In this document: in pieces, positions 42,029 through 50,288 of the stretch
How the letters are laid out: every line of letters starts with the position of its first letter
Position numbering within the stretch: position 1 is the stretch's first letter
Assembly (NCBI GenBank): GCA_964655995.1
Contig: CAZZPK010000004.1
Coordinates: forward strand, 1 to 64,000
DNA from: JACPIA01 sp964655995
GTDB taxonomy: Bacteria > Patescibacteriota > Minisyncoccia > Phycocordibacterales > XYD1-FULL-46-19
Reading direction: 5' to 3'
DNA length: 64,000 nt
The notes under the pieces: generated by a model
Database searches by the model: none
The model's input: only the letters and a program-made list of their open reading frames with translations
Told to the model about the DNA's origin: nothing
Program-made: the position numbers and the translations under genes

Positions 42029-43719
42029 GTTTTAATCTAGTTACAAATTTAGAGGCTTGTTATGACTTTGTAGTAAACGACGCCCCGTTGTCTCTGGTTT
42101 ATTACTCTCACTTTACAACAATCATTATTTCACTTTTAGTGGGAATTTTGGTTCTAAGAAACAGCCGTCCTCCAATAACTGGTAAGGTGTTATTTAGCTT
42201 ATCTGTTTTTTTTAGCCTTTGGGTGGTCATAGACCTGATAACCTGGACCAGCTACAACAGCACATATTATATGTTTTTCTGGTCACTTTTTGGTGTATTA
42301 ACAGCTCTGGTTTATCTATTTTGTATATATTTTGCTTATGTTTTTATAAATAAGAGAGACATTTCGTTTGCAGTACTTTCTGTTTTTTCTATATTAATTG
42401 CTCCAATTGTTTTTTTGATTCCTACAAATTATAACTTAAGTGGTTTTTTGGTGATTGATTGTATTTCCATAGAAGAAGTAATTTACACTAACTATTTTCT
42501 ACTTTTTGGGGCACTCGCTTTTGTTTGGGTTGCTATATCAGCATTCATAGGTTACAGAAAAACAAAAGAAAATGTCCTTAAAAAACAGATTATTTTAATG
42601 ACTGTTGGTTTAGAGTTATTTATCACTATCTTTTTTACAGCTACATTTTTAGACAGTTATCTAGTAAATATAGGCGTAACTGGGGATTATATGTTAGGTA
42701 ACTATGGCCTCTTTGGGATGGCTATATTTATGGCCTTTTTGGCATATCTGATTGTCCAATTTAAGGCTTTTAACATTAAACTTATTGGAGCGAATGTGTT
42801 GGTTATTACTTTGGCTGGGCTGGTTGGGTCATTGCTCTTCGTGGTGCAAAGTACCACCTCTTTGATTATTGCGGGGGTTACCTTTATTTTGTCAGTGGTA
42901 TTTGGTTATTTCCTCATCCGTTCTGTCCGTAAGGAGGTGGAGGCGCGGGAGTATATTCAGGAGCTGGCGGGGGAGTTGGCCACCTCACGCGACCAACTCT
43001 TAGTCGCTAATGAGAAGCTACAGGAGCTCGATAAGCAGAAAACGGAGTTTGTCTCCATCGCCTCACACCAGCTCCGCTCGCCGCTGACGGCGATCAAGGG
43101 CTACTCCTCAATGATTTTGGAGGGCTCGTTTGGCGAGATCAACGGTAAGACTAAGGACGCTGTGGACAAGATCTTCCAGTCTAGTCAGCGCCTCGTCAAC
43201 ATTATCGAGGACTTTCTTAACGTTACTCGTATCGAGCTCGGCACGATGAAGTATGAGATGAGCGAGATCAACGTTAAGGACATGACTAAAAAAATTATTG
43301 AGGAGCTCCGGCCAAATATCGAGGACAAGGGACTTGGTGTCAGTTTTAAAGCCGATAAGGGCAACCACACCGTTTATGCCGATGCGGGCAAAATTAGCCA
43401 AGTGATAGGTAATATTATCGATAACGCCATCAAATACACTCCCGAGGGATCTATCGATATCACTCTGACTGGACAAAACGGTACCATACTACTAGCGGTT
43501 AAAGACAGTGGGGTGGGTATACCCAAAGAAACATTACCTAAGTTGTTTGAAAAGTTTATTCGGGCCGACGACGCCGGCAAGACCAATATCTCAGGTACCG
43601 GCCTGGGCCTATACGTCGCCAAACAGATCGTAGAGGCTCACAGGGGCCGTATTTGGGCCGAGTCCGACGGCAAAGGCCACGGCTCCACCTTCTTTATCGA
43701 GTTTAAAAGGAGGGGGTAA
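42025..43719 (+). CDS. Multi-pass sensor histidine kinase
   Basis: 564 residues. About seven to eight hydrophobic helices fill residues 25-300, resembling the 7TM sensor module of some kinases. A coiled coil follows, then HisKA with His348 (SIASHQLRSP) and HATPase (NIIDNAIKYTP, DSGVGIP, GTGLGLYVAKQI). No receiver domain or adjacent regulator. Base composition changes sharply inside the gene: AT-rich to about 42790, GC-rich from about 42900, near the sensor/kinase junction. Start coupled to the SET gene by ATGA; the DUF6624-like gene begins 2 nt after its stop. Confidence 0.9.
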   Translation: MSFNLVTNLEACYDFVVNDAPLSLVYYSHFTTIIISLLVGILVLRNSRPPITGKVLFSLSVFFSLWVVIDLITWTSYNSTYYMFFWSLFGVLTALVYLFCIYFAYVFINKRDISFAVLSVFSILIAPIVFLIPTNYNLSGFLVIDCISIEEVIYTNYFLLFGALAFVWVAISAFIGYRKTKENVLKKQIILMTVGLELFITIFFTATFLDSYLVNIGVTGDYMLGNYGLFGMAIFMAFLAYLIVQFKAFNIKLIGANVLVITLAGLVGSLLFVVQSTTSLIIAGVTFILSVVFGYFLIRSVRKEVEAREYIQELAGELATSRDQLLVANEKLQELDKQKTEFVSIASHQLRSPLTAIKGYSSMILEGSFGEINGKTKDAVDKIFQSSQRLVNIIEDFLNVTRIELGTMKYEMSEINVKDMTKKIIEELRPNIEDKGLGVSFKADKGNHTVYADAGKISQVIGNIIDNAIKYTPEGSIDITLTGQNGTILLAVKDSGVGIPKETLPKLFEKFIRADDAGKTNISGTGLGLYVAKQIVEAHRGRIWAESDGKGHGSTFFIEFKRRG

Positions 43720-43721
43720 TA

Positions 43722-44234
43722 ATGAGGCCAGTCTCACAAATTTTTAAAGACGACCAGGATGATCGGAAAGATCCAACTATTGGTGTTGATTTAAAAATAC
43801 TACAAAAAGTATCTGACAGAGATAAAAAGAGACGAAAAGAGGTTGAATTATTGCTTAAGAAAAAATTAATTAAAACCGGGGCGGATTTTTATAAAGCGGC
43901 GATGATTTATCATCATACCCCAGGTTATGGAGATGGTCTCAAGGCACCAAAGTCGACTCTTAAAAACTATAAAATTGCTTTAAAGCTGGCCCAAAAGAGC
44001 ATCGATAAAAAATACGAAAAAGCTAAATGGTTATTTGCGGCTGTCACCGATAGATTATTGACTAATCAAGGCAAACCGCAAAAGTTTGGCACGCAGTATC
44101 GCAAAAAAGATCAAAGTAGTCCCTGGGAGCTTTTACCCGTAAACCCAAAAACTACCGATACTGAGCGCAAAAAGTATAACGTCCCAACCTTAAAACAAAC
44201 CCAGAATCGCCTTAAAAAGCTAAATCGTATATAA
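43722..44234 (+). CDS. DUF6624-like protein, 170 aa
   Basis: A soluble, basic 170-residue protein. FKDDQDDR, SDRDKKRRKEVELLL, DFYKAAMIYHHTPGYGDG, AKWLFAAVTDRLL and KPQKFGTQYRK recall the DUF6624 pattern. Function unknown. It lies 2 nt after the kinase and ends shortly before trpS, which has its own TATAAT, so it is probably the last gene of the SET-kinase operon. Confidence 0.65.
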   Translation: MRPVSQIFKDDQDDRKDPTIGVDLKILQKVSDRDKKRRKEVELLLKKKLIKTGADFYKAAMIYHHTPGYGDGLKAPKSTLKNYKIALKLAQKSIDKKYEKAKWLFAAVTDRLLTNQGKPQKFGTQYRKKDQSSPWELLPVNPKTTDTERKKYNVPTLKQTQNRLKKLNRI

Positions 44235-44242
44235 TAGTCGGT

Positions 44243-45190
44243 ATGTCCGAGAAGATTATGTTAAGCGGGGTTAAGCCGACGGGGCGGCCGCATATTGGCA
44301 ATTATTTTGGCGCCATGCGCCAGTTTGTGGATCTCGCTAAGCAAAATAGTGCTTACGTGATGATCGCCGACTTGCACGCTCTCACCACCTTACACAACGC
44401 CTCCGAGCTTAAGCAAAATACTTTAGACTTAGCGCTTGACTACCTCGCCATCGGCCTCGACCCGGCTAAAGTCACCATTTTTAAGCAGTCTGAGGTGTCG
44501 GCTCACGCGGAGCTGGCCTGGATTTTTAATACGCTCGTTACCATCCCTTATCTCCAGCGCGCCCACGCCTACAAAGATGCCGAGGCTAAAGGTAAGGAGC
44601 TCGACGCCGGTACTTTTACTTACCCGGTGCTGATGGCGGCGGATATTTTACTCTACAACACCGATGTGGTGCCGGTAGGCCGCGATCAAAAACAGCATGT
44701 GGAGTACGCTCGCGACATCGCCGAGAAGTTTAATCGCACTTATGGCGAAACGTTTAAACTGCCCGAGCCGCTCATTTTAAGCGACGTTGAGACCGTGCCG
44801 GGTATTGACGGGCAGAAGATGAGCAAGAGCTATAACAACACTATCCCGCTTTTTGCCAGTGATGAAGAAATAGCCAAATTAGTAATGGCGATAGTGACCG
44901 ACTCGAGCGGCGAGCGCCCGGAGAATGTGTATCAAATCCATAAACTGTTTAAGTCAGAGAGTGAGTTAACCAATTTGTATGGGGAGAAAAAAGGTAAATA
45001 TAAAGAGCTTAAAGAGGCGCTGATCGAAGACGTTAAAGCGTTTATTAAACCGCTGCGCGAGAGGCGAGAGGAGTTGGCTAAAAATCCGGGCGAAGTTATT
45101 AAAATGTTAGAGGAGGGTAGTAACCGGGCGCGCGAGTCTGCTACAATAAAGTTAAACGAGGTAAAACAAAAAGTCGGTTTGGATCTCTAA
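44243..45190 (+). CDS. trpS: Tryptophanyl-tRNA synthetase
   Basis: Charges tRNA-Trp. 315 residues, normal size, with class I signatures (RPHIGNYFGAM, and GQKMSKSYNN for KMSKS), MIADLHALTT and the VGRDQKQHVEYARDIA segment. TATAAT (44230-44235) ends 7 nt before the ATG. GC-rich and native, in contrast to its neighbours on both sides. Confidence 0.96.
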   Translation: MSEKIMLSGVKPTGRPHIGNYFGAMRQFVDLAKQNSAYVMIADLHALTTLHNASELKQNTLDLALDYLAIGLDPAKVTIFKQSEVSAHAELAWIFNTLVTIPYLQRAHAYKDAEAKGKELDAGTFTYPVLMAADILLYNTDVVPVGRDQKQHVEYARDIAEKFNRTYGETFKLPEPLILSDVETVPGIDGQKMSKSYNNTIPLFASDEEIAKLVMAIVTDSSGERPENVYQIHKLFKSESELTNLYGEKKGKYKELKEALIEDVKAFIKPLRERREELAKNPGEVIKMLEEGSNRARESATIKLNEVKQKVGLDL

Positions 45191-45199
45191 TCAAACTAA

Positions 45200-46975
45200 A
45201 TGGCTAAAATTAAATTAAATGACATCCAACTTGGGATAAAGATCCTAAGTCGTTATTTAGCTCCTTACAAAAACCAATTGATATTGGTGTGGGCTTTAAG
45301 TTGCGCTTCGGCATTAACTAATGGTCTTATACCATACATTACCGGTAAATTAGTTGATAATATAATCTCCCCAACTACCGTTAATTTTATCAATTTAACT
45401 TTGGCCTCTTATTTTGTGCTACTAGGTTTGTGGGTTTTGATTCAGATTTTTGCTTATTTAATTGATTGGAAAAATGGATATGAAGCCGACCGCTTATCGG
45501 CTATTATTTATTCCGAATACGTCTCTTTGGGGATGAGTTACATACTGCTGTTACCATTGTCATTCCATAAAAAAACTAAATCGGGTCAGGTCGGTAGTAA
45601 AATCCAAAAAACAGCCCAATCTTTTTATAATATCGGTAAGGTGGTTATAGATATACTGCCCCAGCTTTTAACTATAATAATCGCCGTAATCTTGTTGGCC
45701 ACTATAAATATTAAGCTTTTAGGAATCCTACTCATTGGCCTATGTTTATACTTAGCGATTTTATTTAAAGTCGTACCTAAAAGCGGCAAATTGCAGAGGG
45801 AAATATACGAGACCTGGAGTAAGGCCTGGGGAGACGCCTGGGACGCCCTCAATAATATAACTACCGTAAAACACGCCTCGACGGAGGATTATGAGAAGAA
45901 AAAAATATACAAAAGCTTTTTTGGTAAGGCTTTTAACGTTGACCTAAAACTGATGGCAATTTGGAATAATTTAGGTTTTTACCAGAGAGTAATAATTTTG
46001 ATAACCCAGTTTACTATTTTCTTTTTCTCAATTATTTATATTCAAAAAGGTTTAATGACGATTGGCGAGTTGGTTGCTTTTAATGCTTATGCCGCTATGT
46101 TTTTTGGTCCTTTTGTCACGCTGGGCCGACAATGGCAGGATTTTCAAAATGGTATTATTTTTGCCATCGAATCAGAAAAAATACTGTCTTTGCCGATGGA
46201 GTCATACGAAAATAAAGACTCGATAACCAAAGTCGTAAATGGCGCTGTTAATTTTAAAAACGTCGATTATTATTACGAAAAAAGCAAACCCGTGCTCAAG
46301 GATATTAATTTTGAGGTCAAACCGGGCGAAGTGGTGGCCCTGGTAGGCAAATCCGGGGAAGGTAAGACCACTTTGGTTGATTTACTGTCAAACTATCATT
46401 CGGCCAAAGTGGGGAAGATTTTGATTGATAATATTGATATTAAAAAATACAATCTTAAGTCTTTGCGCTCCCAGATTGCGGTGGTGCCGCAGGAGGTGGT
46501 GCTATTTAACGACACGATCAAAAAGAACATCCAATACGGCAGCTTTGGCACTACCGACAAGCAGGTGGAGGAGGCGGCGCGGAAGGCGCATGCGCTCGAG
46601 TTTATTGAGAAGTTTCCTAAAAAATGGAAGCAGATTGTGGGCGAGCGGGGAGTTAAACTCTCCGTGGGTCAAAAACAGCGTGTCGCCATTGCCCGTGCTA
46701 TTTTACGCGATCCTAAGATTTTAATTTTAGACGAGCCGACCTCGGCGCTCGATGCCGAGTCGGAGAGCTTTATTACCAAGTCGCTTGAGGAGCTGATGCA
46801 GGGTCGCACCACCTTTATCATCGCTCACCGGCTCTCCACCGTACGCCGGGCCGATAAGATCTTGGTCTTTAAAGACGGCACCATTGTGGAGCAGGGTAAG
46901 CACGACGAGCTTATTAACCTCCCTAACGGCGTTTACCGCCGACTCTACGAGCTCCAAATCGGCTTACATCAGTAG
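45200..46975 (+). CDS. ABC exporter, fused permease and ATPase
   Basis: 591 residues: six transmembrane helices (about 20-330), then an ATPase domain with Walker A GKSGEGKTTL (about 381-390), Q-loop VVPQEVV, signature LSVGQKQR, Walker B ILILDEPTSALD and switch His in IIAHRLST. Works as a homodimer or with a partner; substrate unknown (lipid or drug type). Composition is mosaic: the membrane half is AT-rich and the ATPase half becomes GC-rich from about 46310. A terminator follows at 47032. Confidence 0.92.
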   Translation: MAKIKLNDIQLGIKILSRYLAPYKNQLILVWALSCASALTNGLIPYITGKLVDNIISPTTVNFINLTLASYFVLLGLWVLIQIFAYLIDWKNGYEADRLSAIIYSEYVSLGMSYILLLPLSFHKKTKSGQVGSKIQKTAQSFYNIGKVVIDILPQLLTIIIAVILLATINIKLLGILLIGLCLYLAILFKVVPKSGKLQREIYETWSKAWGDAWDALNNITTVKHASTEDYEKKKIYKSFFGKAFNVDLKLMAIWNNLGFYQRVIILITQFTIFFFSIIYIQKGLMTIGELVAFNAYAAMFFGPFVTLGRQWQDFQNGIIFAIESEKILSLPMESYENKDSITKVVNGAVNFKNVDYYYEKSKPVLKDINFEVKPGEVVALVGKSGEGKTTLVDLLSNYHSAKVGKILIDNIDIKKYNLKSLRSQIAVVPQEVVLFNDTIKKNIQYGSFGTTDKQVEEAARKAHALEFIEKFPKKWKQIVGERGVKLSVGQKQRVAIARAILRDPKILILDEPTSALDAESESFITKSLEELMQGRTTFIIAHRLSTVRRADKILVFKDGTIVEQGKHDELINLPNGVYRRLYELQIGLHQ

Positions 46976-47031
46976 AATTAACGTGATACATTACAAATAA
47001 GCGTTCATACCTATGTGACGCAATCACGGTT

Positions 47032-47063
47032 GCCGTCCCTTTCTAGAGGAGACGGCTTTTTCT
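47032..47063 (+). terminator. Terminator of the ABC exporter gene
   Basis: GCCGTC (47032-47037) pairs with GACGGC (47051-47056), followed by TTTTTCTT. Confidence 0.75.
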
Positions 47064-47073
47064 TCAATATAAA

Positions 47074-47109
47074 TTAGTCGTTATTCCACGATCGTAGATT
47101 AACTGCTAA
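47074..47109 (+). repeat. 36-bp quasi-palindromic element, upstream copy
   Basis: The left block TTAGTCGTTA, centre CCACGATCGT and right block AGATTAAC end at GCTAA. The palindrome GTTATTCCACGA / TCGTAGATTAAC lies between a possible -35 (47084-47089) and the TAAAAT -10 (47107-47112) of the PaaX/Cas2-like gene, an ideal operator position. Confidence 0.75.
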
Positions 47110-47118
47110 AATATAGCT

Positions 47119-47676
47119 ATGAGAAAAATAAGAAGTAAGACCAAGAAAAAGATATTACTCATACTTGAAGCTGGAATAGCATTAGGACTGAGTAGCCATA
47201 ATTTTAGGCAGCAAAGATTTATTTTAAAACAAATTCCCAAAGAATTATCTAGTATAAATAAATACGAATTGATAAAAAATATCAAAGATTTTTACAATAA
47301 AAACCTAATAAATTATCAAGAAAAAACTGACGGGAATATAGAAGTAATTTTAACAGAAAAAGGCAGGGAACATGCCTTACTTTACTCATTAGATACAATA
47401 CAAATTAAAAAACCTAACACCTGGAATAGTTGCTGGCATTTAGTCCTGTTTGATATCCCAGAGAAGAAACGCAAGGGGCGCGATGCTTTGCGAGAAAAAT
47501 TAAAGGAGCTGGGATTTTACGAATGGCAAAAGTCGGCTTTTATTTACCCTTATCCCTGCAGCAAAGAGGTAGAATTTATTGTCGAAATTTTTGACCTGAG
47601 ACCTTATGTCAGATATGCCGAATTGCGTCATCCAACCAATGAGTCAGAATTAAAACTTAAATTTAAATTGTATTAG
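47119..47676 (+). CDS. PaaX-type winged-helix protein with Cas2-like domain
   Basis: 185 residues. The basic N-terminal half (about 1-95) looks like a winged helix (KKKILLILEAGIALGLSS, KNIKDFYNKNLINYQEK, VILTEKGREHALL). The C-terminal half (about 103-185) matches the Cas2-like ferredoxin fold of PaaX-family proteins: HLVLFDIPEKKRKGRDALRE, LKELGFYEWQKSAFIYPYPC, VRYAELRHP. The Cas2-type Asp in LFDIPE is kept. No cas genes or CRISPR array are in the window, so it is more likely a regulator or a mobile-element protein. A 36-bp palindromic element lies on each side. AT-rich; TAAAAT ends 6 nt before the ATG. Confidence 0.8.
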   Translation: MRKIRSKTKKKILLILEAGIALGLSSHNFRQQRFILKQIPKELSSINKYELIKNIKDFYNKNLINYQEKTDGNIEVILTEKGREHALLYSLDTIQIKKPNTWNSCWHLVLFDIPEKKRKGRDALREKLKELGFYEWQKSAFIYPYPCSKEVEFIVEIFDLRPYVRYAELRHPTNESELKLKFKLY

Positions 47677-47687
47677 TTGTATTAGGA

Positions 47688-47723
47688 TTAGCTGTTAACC
47701 CACGATCGTGAGTTAATGGATAA
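47688..47723 (+). repeat. 36-bp quasi-palindromic element, downstream copy
   Basis: TTAGCTGTTA, CCCACGATCGTG, then AGTTAATGGATAA, in the same orientation as the upstream copy. The palindrome TTAACcCACGA / TCGTGaGTTAA has one mismatch. A GATAAT hexamer lies at its right end (47719-47724). It begins 12 nt after the PaaX/Cas2-like stop. Confidence 0.75.
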
Positions 47724-47744
47724 TTTACCAAATAATCTAGACTT

Positions 47745-47760
47745 GTTACATTAATGTAAC
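47745..47760. promoter_or_regulatory. 16-bp perfect palindrome, operator-like
   Basis: GTTACATTAATGTAAC is a perfect palindrome in the 470-nt stretch between the PaaX/Cas2-like gene and aspS. The rest of 47761-47869 holds a weak GTCT/AGAC hairpin and no gene that I can see. Confidence 0.5.
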
Positions 47761-47869
47761 GGCGCCGAATGGCCCCTATGATCTTAGGACTAGGGAGTCT
47801 GCGCGCCTAGACAATGGCCAAGTCGGTGGTATAGAAAGATATTAAAGTTATGTATAATATTTCAGGTAC

Positions 47870-47897
47870 TTGACAAATTTTGGGGACCTGCTATACT
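47870..47897 (+). promoter_or_regulatory. Promoter of the structured RNA
   Basis: TTGACA (47870-47875), 16-nt spacer, TATACT (47892-47897), placing the transcription start near 47904. Confidence 0.75.
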
Positions 47898-47903
47898 GGG
47901 GAG

Positions 47904-48116
47904 TAGCCGAGGTTATGGGTCCTTACCTGGCTCTCGCGTCGAAGGACCCCCGATGGTGGCCGGATGCCGCCCCCGATGGCGCTAGGGACGCGCTGGACTC
48001 TTAGGAAAAGACGCCTGTTTAGACGACCAAACAGGTGGTACTCCTGAGAGGACCAATTAACTGGTCGTCTCCCACGACACGGGCCCGCAGCAAACTTGCT
48101 GACGGGCCCTATTTTT
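47904..48116 (+). ncRNA. Structured non-coding RNA of unknown family, about 213 nt
   Basis: A consensus promoter and a strong intrinsic terminator bound a GC-rich stretch with no credible reading frame. Stems visible: GGGTCCTT/AAGGACCC (47917-47924 with 47942-47949), GGTGGC/GCCGCC (47955-47960 with 47966-47971), CCTGTTT/AAACAGG (48014-48020 with 48029-48035), and a hairpin around GACCA/TGGTC (48046-48055 with 48062-48071). The loop AGACGACCA (48021-48029) can instead pair with TGGTCGTCT (48062-48070), nine perfect pairs. It does not match RNase P, tmRNA, SRP RNA or 6S RNA as I know them. aspS downstream has its own promoter, so this is an independent RNA. Confidence 0.75.
48081..48116 (+). 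terminator. Terminator of the structured RNA
   Basis: GGGCCCG (48081-48087) pairs with CGGGCCC (48103-48109), with an inner GCA/TGC pair, followed by TATTTTTATT. Confidence 0.85.
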
Positions 48117-48149
48117 ATTACCAGCAGATTGTGTTATAAATAAAAGACT

Positions 48150-49544
48150 ATGCAGCGGACGTATATTAAAGATTTAAAGGGTAAAACCGGCGGGGAGGTT
48201 TTGATTAAGGCTTGGGTGGATATTAGGCGCGATCAGGGTAAGATGGTCTTTTTTGACTTCCGCGATATGAGCGGTAAGGTGCAGGGGGTGGTATTACCTG
48301 GTAGTCCGGCAATGGAGACAGCCAAGGAGGTGCGCTCCGAGTGGGTGCTGGCCATCACCGGCAAAGTCAATGCTCGACCGGAGAAAAACGTTAAAGCCGA
48401 CGTTTTAAACGGCGATATTGAATTAGAGATTACTAATATAGAAGTTTTAAACAAAGCGGAGACCCCACCGTTTGAGCTTAATGACAATACTTTTGGGATT
48501 AATGAGGAGGTACGACTTAAATATCGCTATTTGGATTTACGGTCGGAGCGGATGCAAAAAAATATCCGCTTCCGTCACCAAGTAATCAAACATTTGCGCG
48601 ACGAGCTTAATAATCGCGGCTTTATTGAGGTAGAGACACCGATTTTAACCAAATCAACGCCCGAGGGCGCCCGCGACTATGTGGTACCGGCTCGTCTTTA
48701 CCCCGGCAATTTTTACGCTTTACCTCAAGCGCCACAGCAATATAAGCAACTTTTGATGGTGGGTGGAGTAGAGAAGTACTTCCAAATTGCGCGCTGTTTC
48801 CGCGATGAGGATACGCGGGGCGATCGCCAGCCGGAGTTTACTCAGCTCGATATGGAACTCTCATTTGTCGACCGCGAGGATGTGATGCGCATCAATGAAG
48901 AACTCTTAATTTCCGTAGTTAAAACTTTAGCGCCGGAGAAAAAGATCCAAACTATCCCATTCCCTCGCCTTACTTACCAAGAGGCGATGGAGCAGTATGG
49001 TACCGACAGGCCCGACTTACGAGAGGATAAAAATGATCCTAACTTACTGGCCTTTTGTTGGATCATCGACTTCCCATTTTTTGAAAAGACTGATCAAGGC
49101 AGTTGGACCTTTACCCACAACCCCTTCTCCCGCGCTTTACCCGAGCACGAGGAGTGGTTAAAAAATAAAGAAAATATCGATAAAATTATTACCACTCAAT
49201 ACGACGTAGCCTTAAACGGCTTTGAGATCGGCGGCGGCAGTATCCGCAATCATAACCCGGAGCTCCTTAAAGCGGTGTTAGAGATTATCGGCTTTACGCC
49301 CGAGCAAATGGAGTCAAGCTTTGGCCATATGCTTAAGGCGTTTACGTTTGGCACGCCGCCTCATGGTGGCATTGCCTGGGGCTTGGATCGCTTTGTCGCT
49401 CTCCTCTTAAACGAGCCTAATATCCGCGAGGTGATCCCGTTTGCCAAAACCGGCGAGGGCAAAGACTTGATGATGGATTCTCCCGCCCCAATCTCCGAAA
49501 CTCAATTAAAAGAGCTTAATATTAAATTAACTGATGCCAAATGA
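48150..49544 (+). CDS. aspS: Aspartyl-tRNA synthetase, short form without GAD insert
   Basis: 464 residues against about 590 in typical bacteria. The N-terminal OB anticodon domain and class II core are present (FIEVETPILTKSTPEGARDYVVP, FQIARCFRDEDTRGDRQPEFTQLDME, GGGSIRNHNPE, GIAWGLDRFVALL). The bacterial GAD insertion between motifs 2 and 3 is missing, as in the shorter archaeal/eukaryotic-like layout. Whether it also charges tRNA-Asn cannot be told. TATAAA (48135-48140) ends 9 nt before the ATG. It overlaps scpA by 11 nt. Confidence 0.95.
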   Translation: MQRTYIKDLKGKTGGEVLIKAWVDIRRDQGKMVFFDFRDMSGKVQGVVLPGSPAMETAKEVRSEWVLAITGKVNARPEKNVKADVLNGDIELEITNIEVLNKAETPPFELNDNTFGINEEVRLKYRYLDLRSERMQKNIRFRHQVIKHLRDELNNRGFIEVETPILTKSTPEGARDYVVPARLYPGNFYALPQAPQQYKQLLMVGGVEKYFQIARCFRDEDTRGDRQPEFTQLDMELSFVDREDVMRINEELLISVVKTLAPEKKIQTIPFPRLTYQEAMEQYGTDRPDLREDKNDPNLLAFCWIIDFPFFEKTDQGSWTFTHNPFSRALPEHEEWLKNKENIDKIITTQYDVALNGFEIGGGSIRNHNPELLKAVLEIIGFTPEQMESSFGHMLKAFTFGTPPHGGIAWGLDRFVALLLNEPNIREVIPFAKTGEGKDLMMDSPAPISETQLKELNIKLTDAK

Positions 49545-50265
49545 GTTTAAGGTTAAAGCGGGGGAGTTTGAGGGGCCGCTGGAGCTCCTGCTTGATTTAG
49601 TGGAGAAGAAAAAATTGCATATTAGTCAGGTGTCGCTGGCCCAAGTGGCCGACGATTACGTCGCGCATTTAAAATCAGATACTAAAATCCCAATGGGCGA
49701 TATGGCTAATTTTATTTTAGTCGCCTCGACATTAATGTTTATTAAATCGCTCTCGCTCCTGCCTACCTTGTCGCTCTCGGAGGAGGAAAAGGGCGACATC
49801 GCCGACTTGGAGCGCCGCCTAAAACTTTACGAGCAAATGCGCCAGCTCTCGGCCGGCATTAAAGAGCGCTTTGGCGCCACCTCGGCTTATACTCAACAAA
49901 TTGCCCCCGCCCGCGAAGTGATTTTTGCCCCCAGTCGCGAGCTCAGCGTTGCCAATTTGCTCGCTACCGCTAAGAGTCTCATTGCCGCTTTGCCCAAGCC
50001 CGAGTCCCTGCCGCAAGTGGTGGTTAAAAAAATTATCAGTTTGGAAGAGGCGATTGCCGATTTAACCGAGCGCGTCAGCCAAGCGCTAAAATTAAAATTC
50101 AGCGATTATGCCGCCACCAAAGGAGACCGGGTCAACATTATTGTAAGTTTTTTAGGAATGCTTGAGTTGGTCAAACAAGGGGTCGTGGACGTGCGCCAGG
50201 AACTCAACTTTGCCGAGATCGAGCTTGAGCCGAGAGCAGCCGGCGTGCCTCGCTACGATCTTTAA
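49534..50265 (+). CDS. scpA: Segregation and condensation protein A
   Basis: 243 residues. EGPLELLLDLVEKKKLHISQVSLAQVADDY is the kleisin N-terminus that grips SMC; the C-terminal winged helix includes VNIIVSFLGMLELVKQGVV. It bridges SMC heads in chromosome condensation. It starts inside aspS (11-nt overlap), and scpB follows after 23 nt with its own -10. Confidence 0.94.
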   Translation: MPNEFKVKAGEFEGPLELLLDLVEKKKLHISQVSLAQVADDYVAHLKSDTKIPMGDMANFILVASTLMFIKSLSLLPTLSLSEEEKGDIADLERRLKLYEQMRQLSAGIKERFGATSAYTQQIAPAREVIFAPSRELSVANLLATAKSLIAALPKPESLPQVVVKKIISLEEAIADLTERVSQALKLKFSDYAATKGDRVNIIVSFLGMLELVKQGVVDVRQELNFAEIELEPRAAGVPRYDL

Positions 50266-50288
50266 AACAATTTTGCTATACTGTCCAT

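Noticed and set aside
47119..47676. CRISPR-associated Cas2 gene
   Set aside because: The Cas2-like fold is joined to a winged helix as in PaaX proteins, and no cas1, effector gene or repeat-spacer array is visible in the window.
47904..48116. T-box riboswitch controlling aspS
   Set aside because: The RNA has a GGTGGTAC string and an AGTA near its 5' end, but the UGGU does not fit a G discriminator expected for tRNA-Asp. The RNA ends at its own terminator, and aspS has a separate -10 box 9 nt before its ATG.
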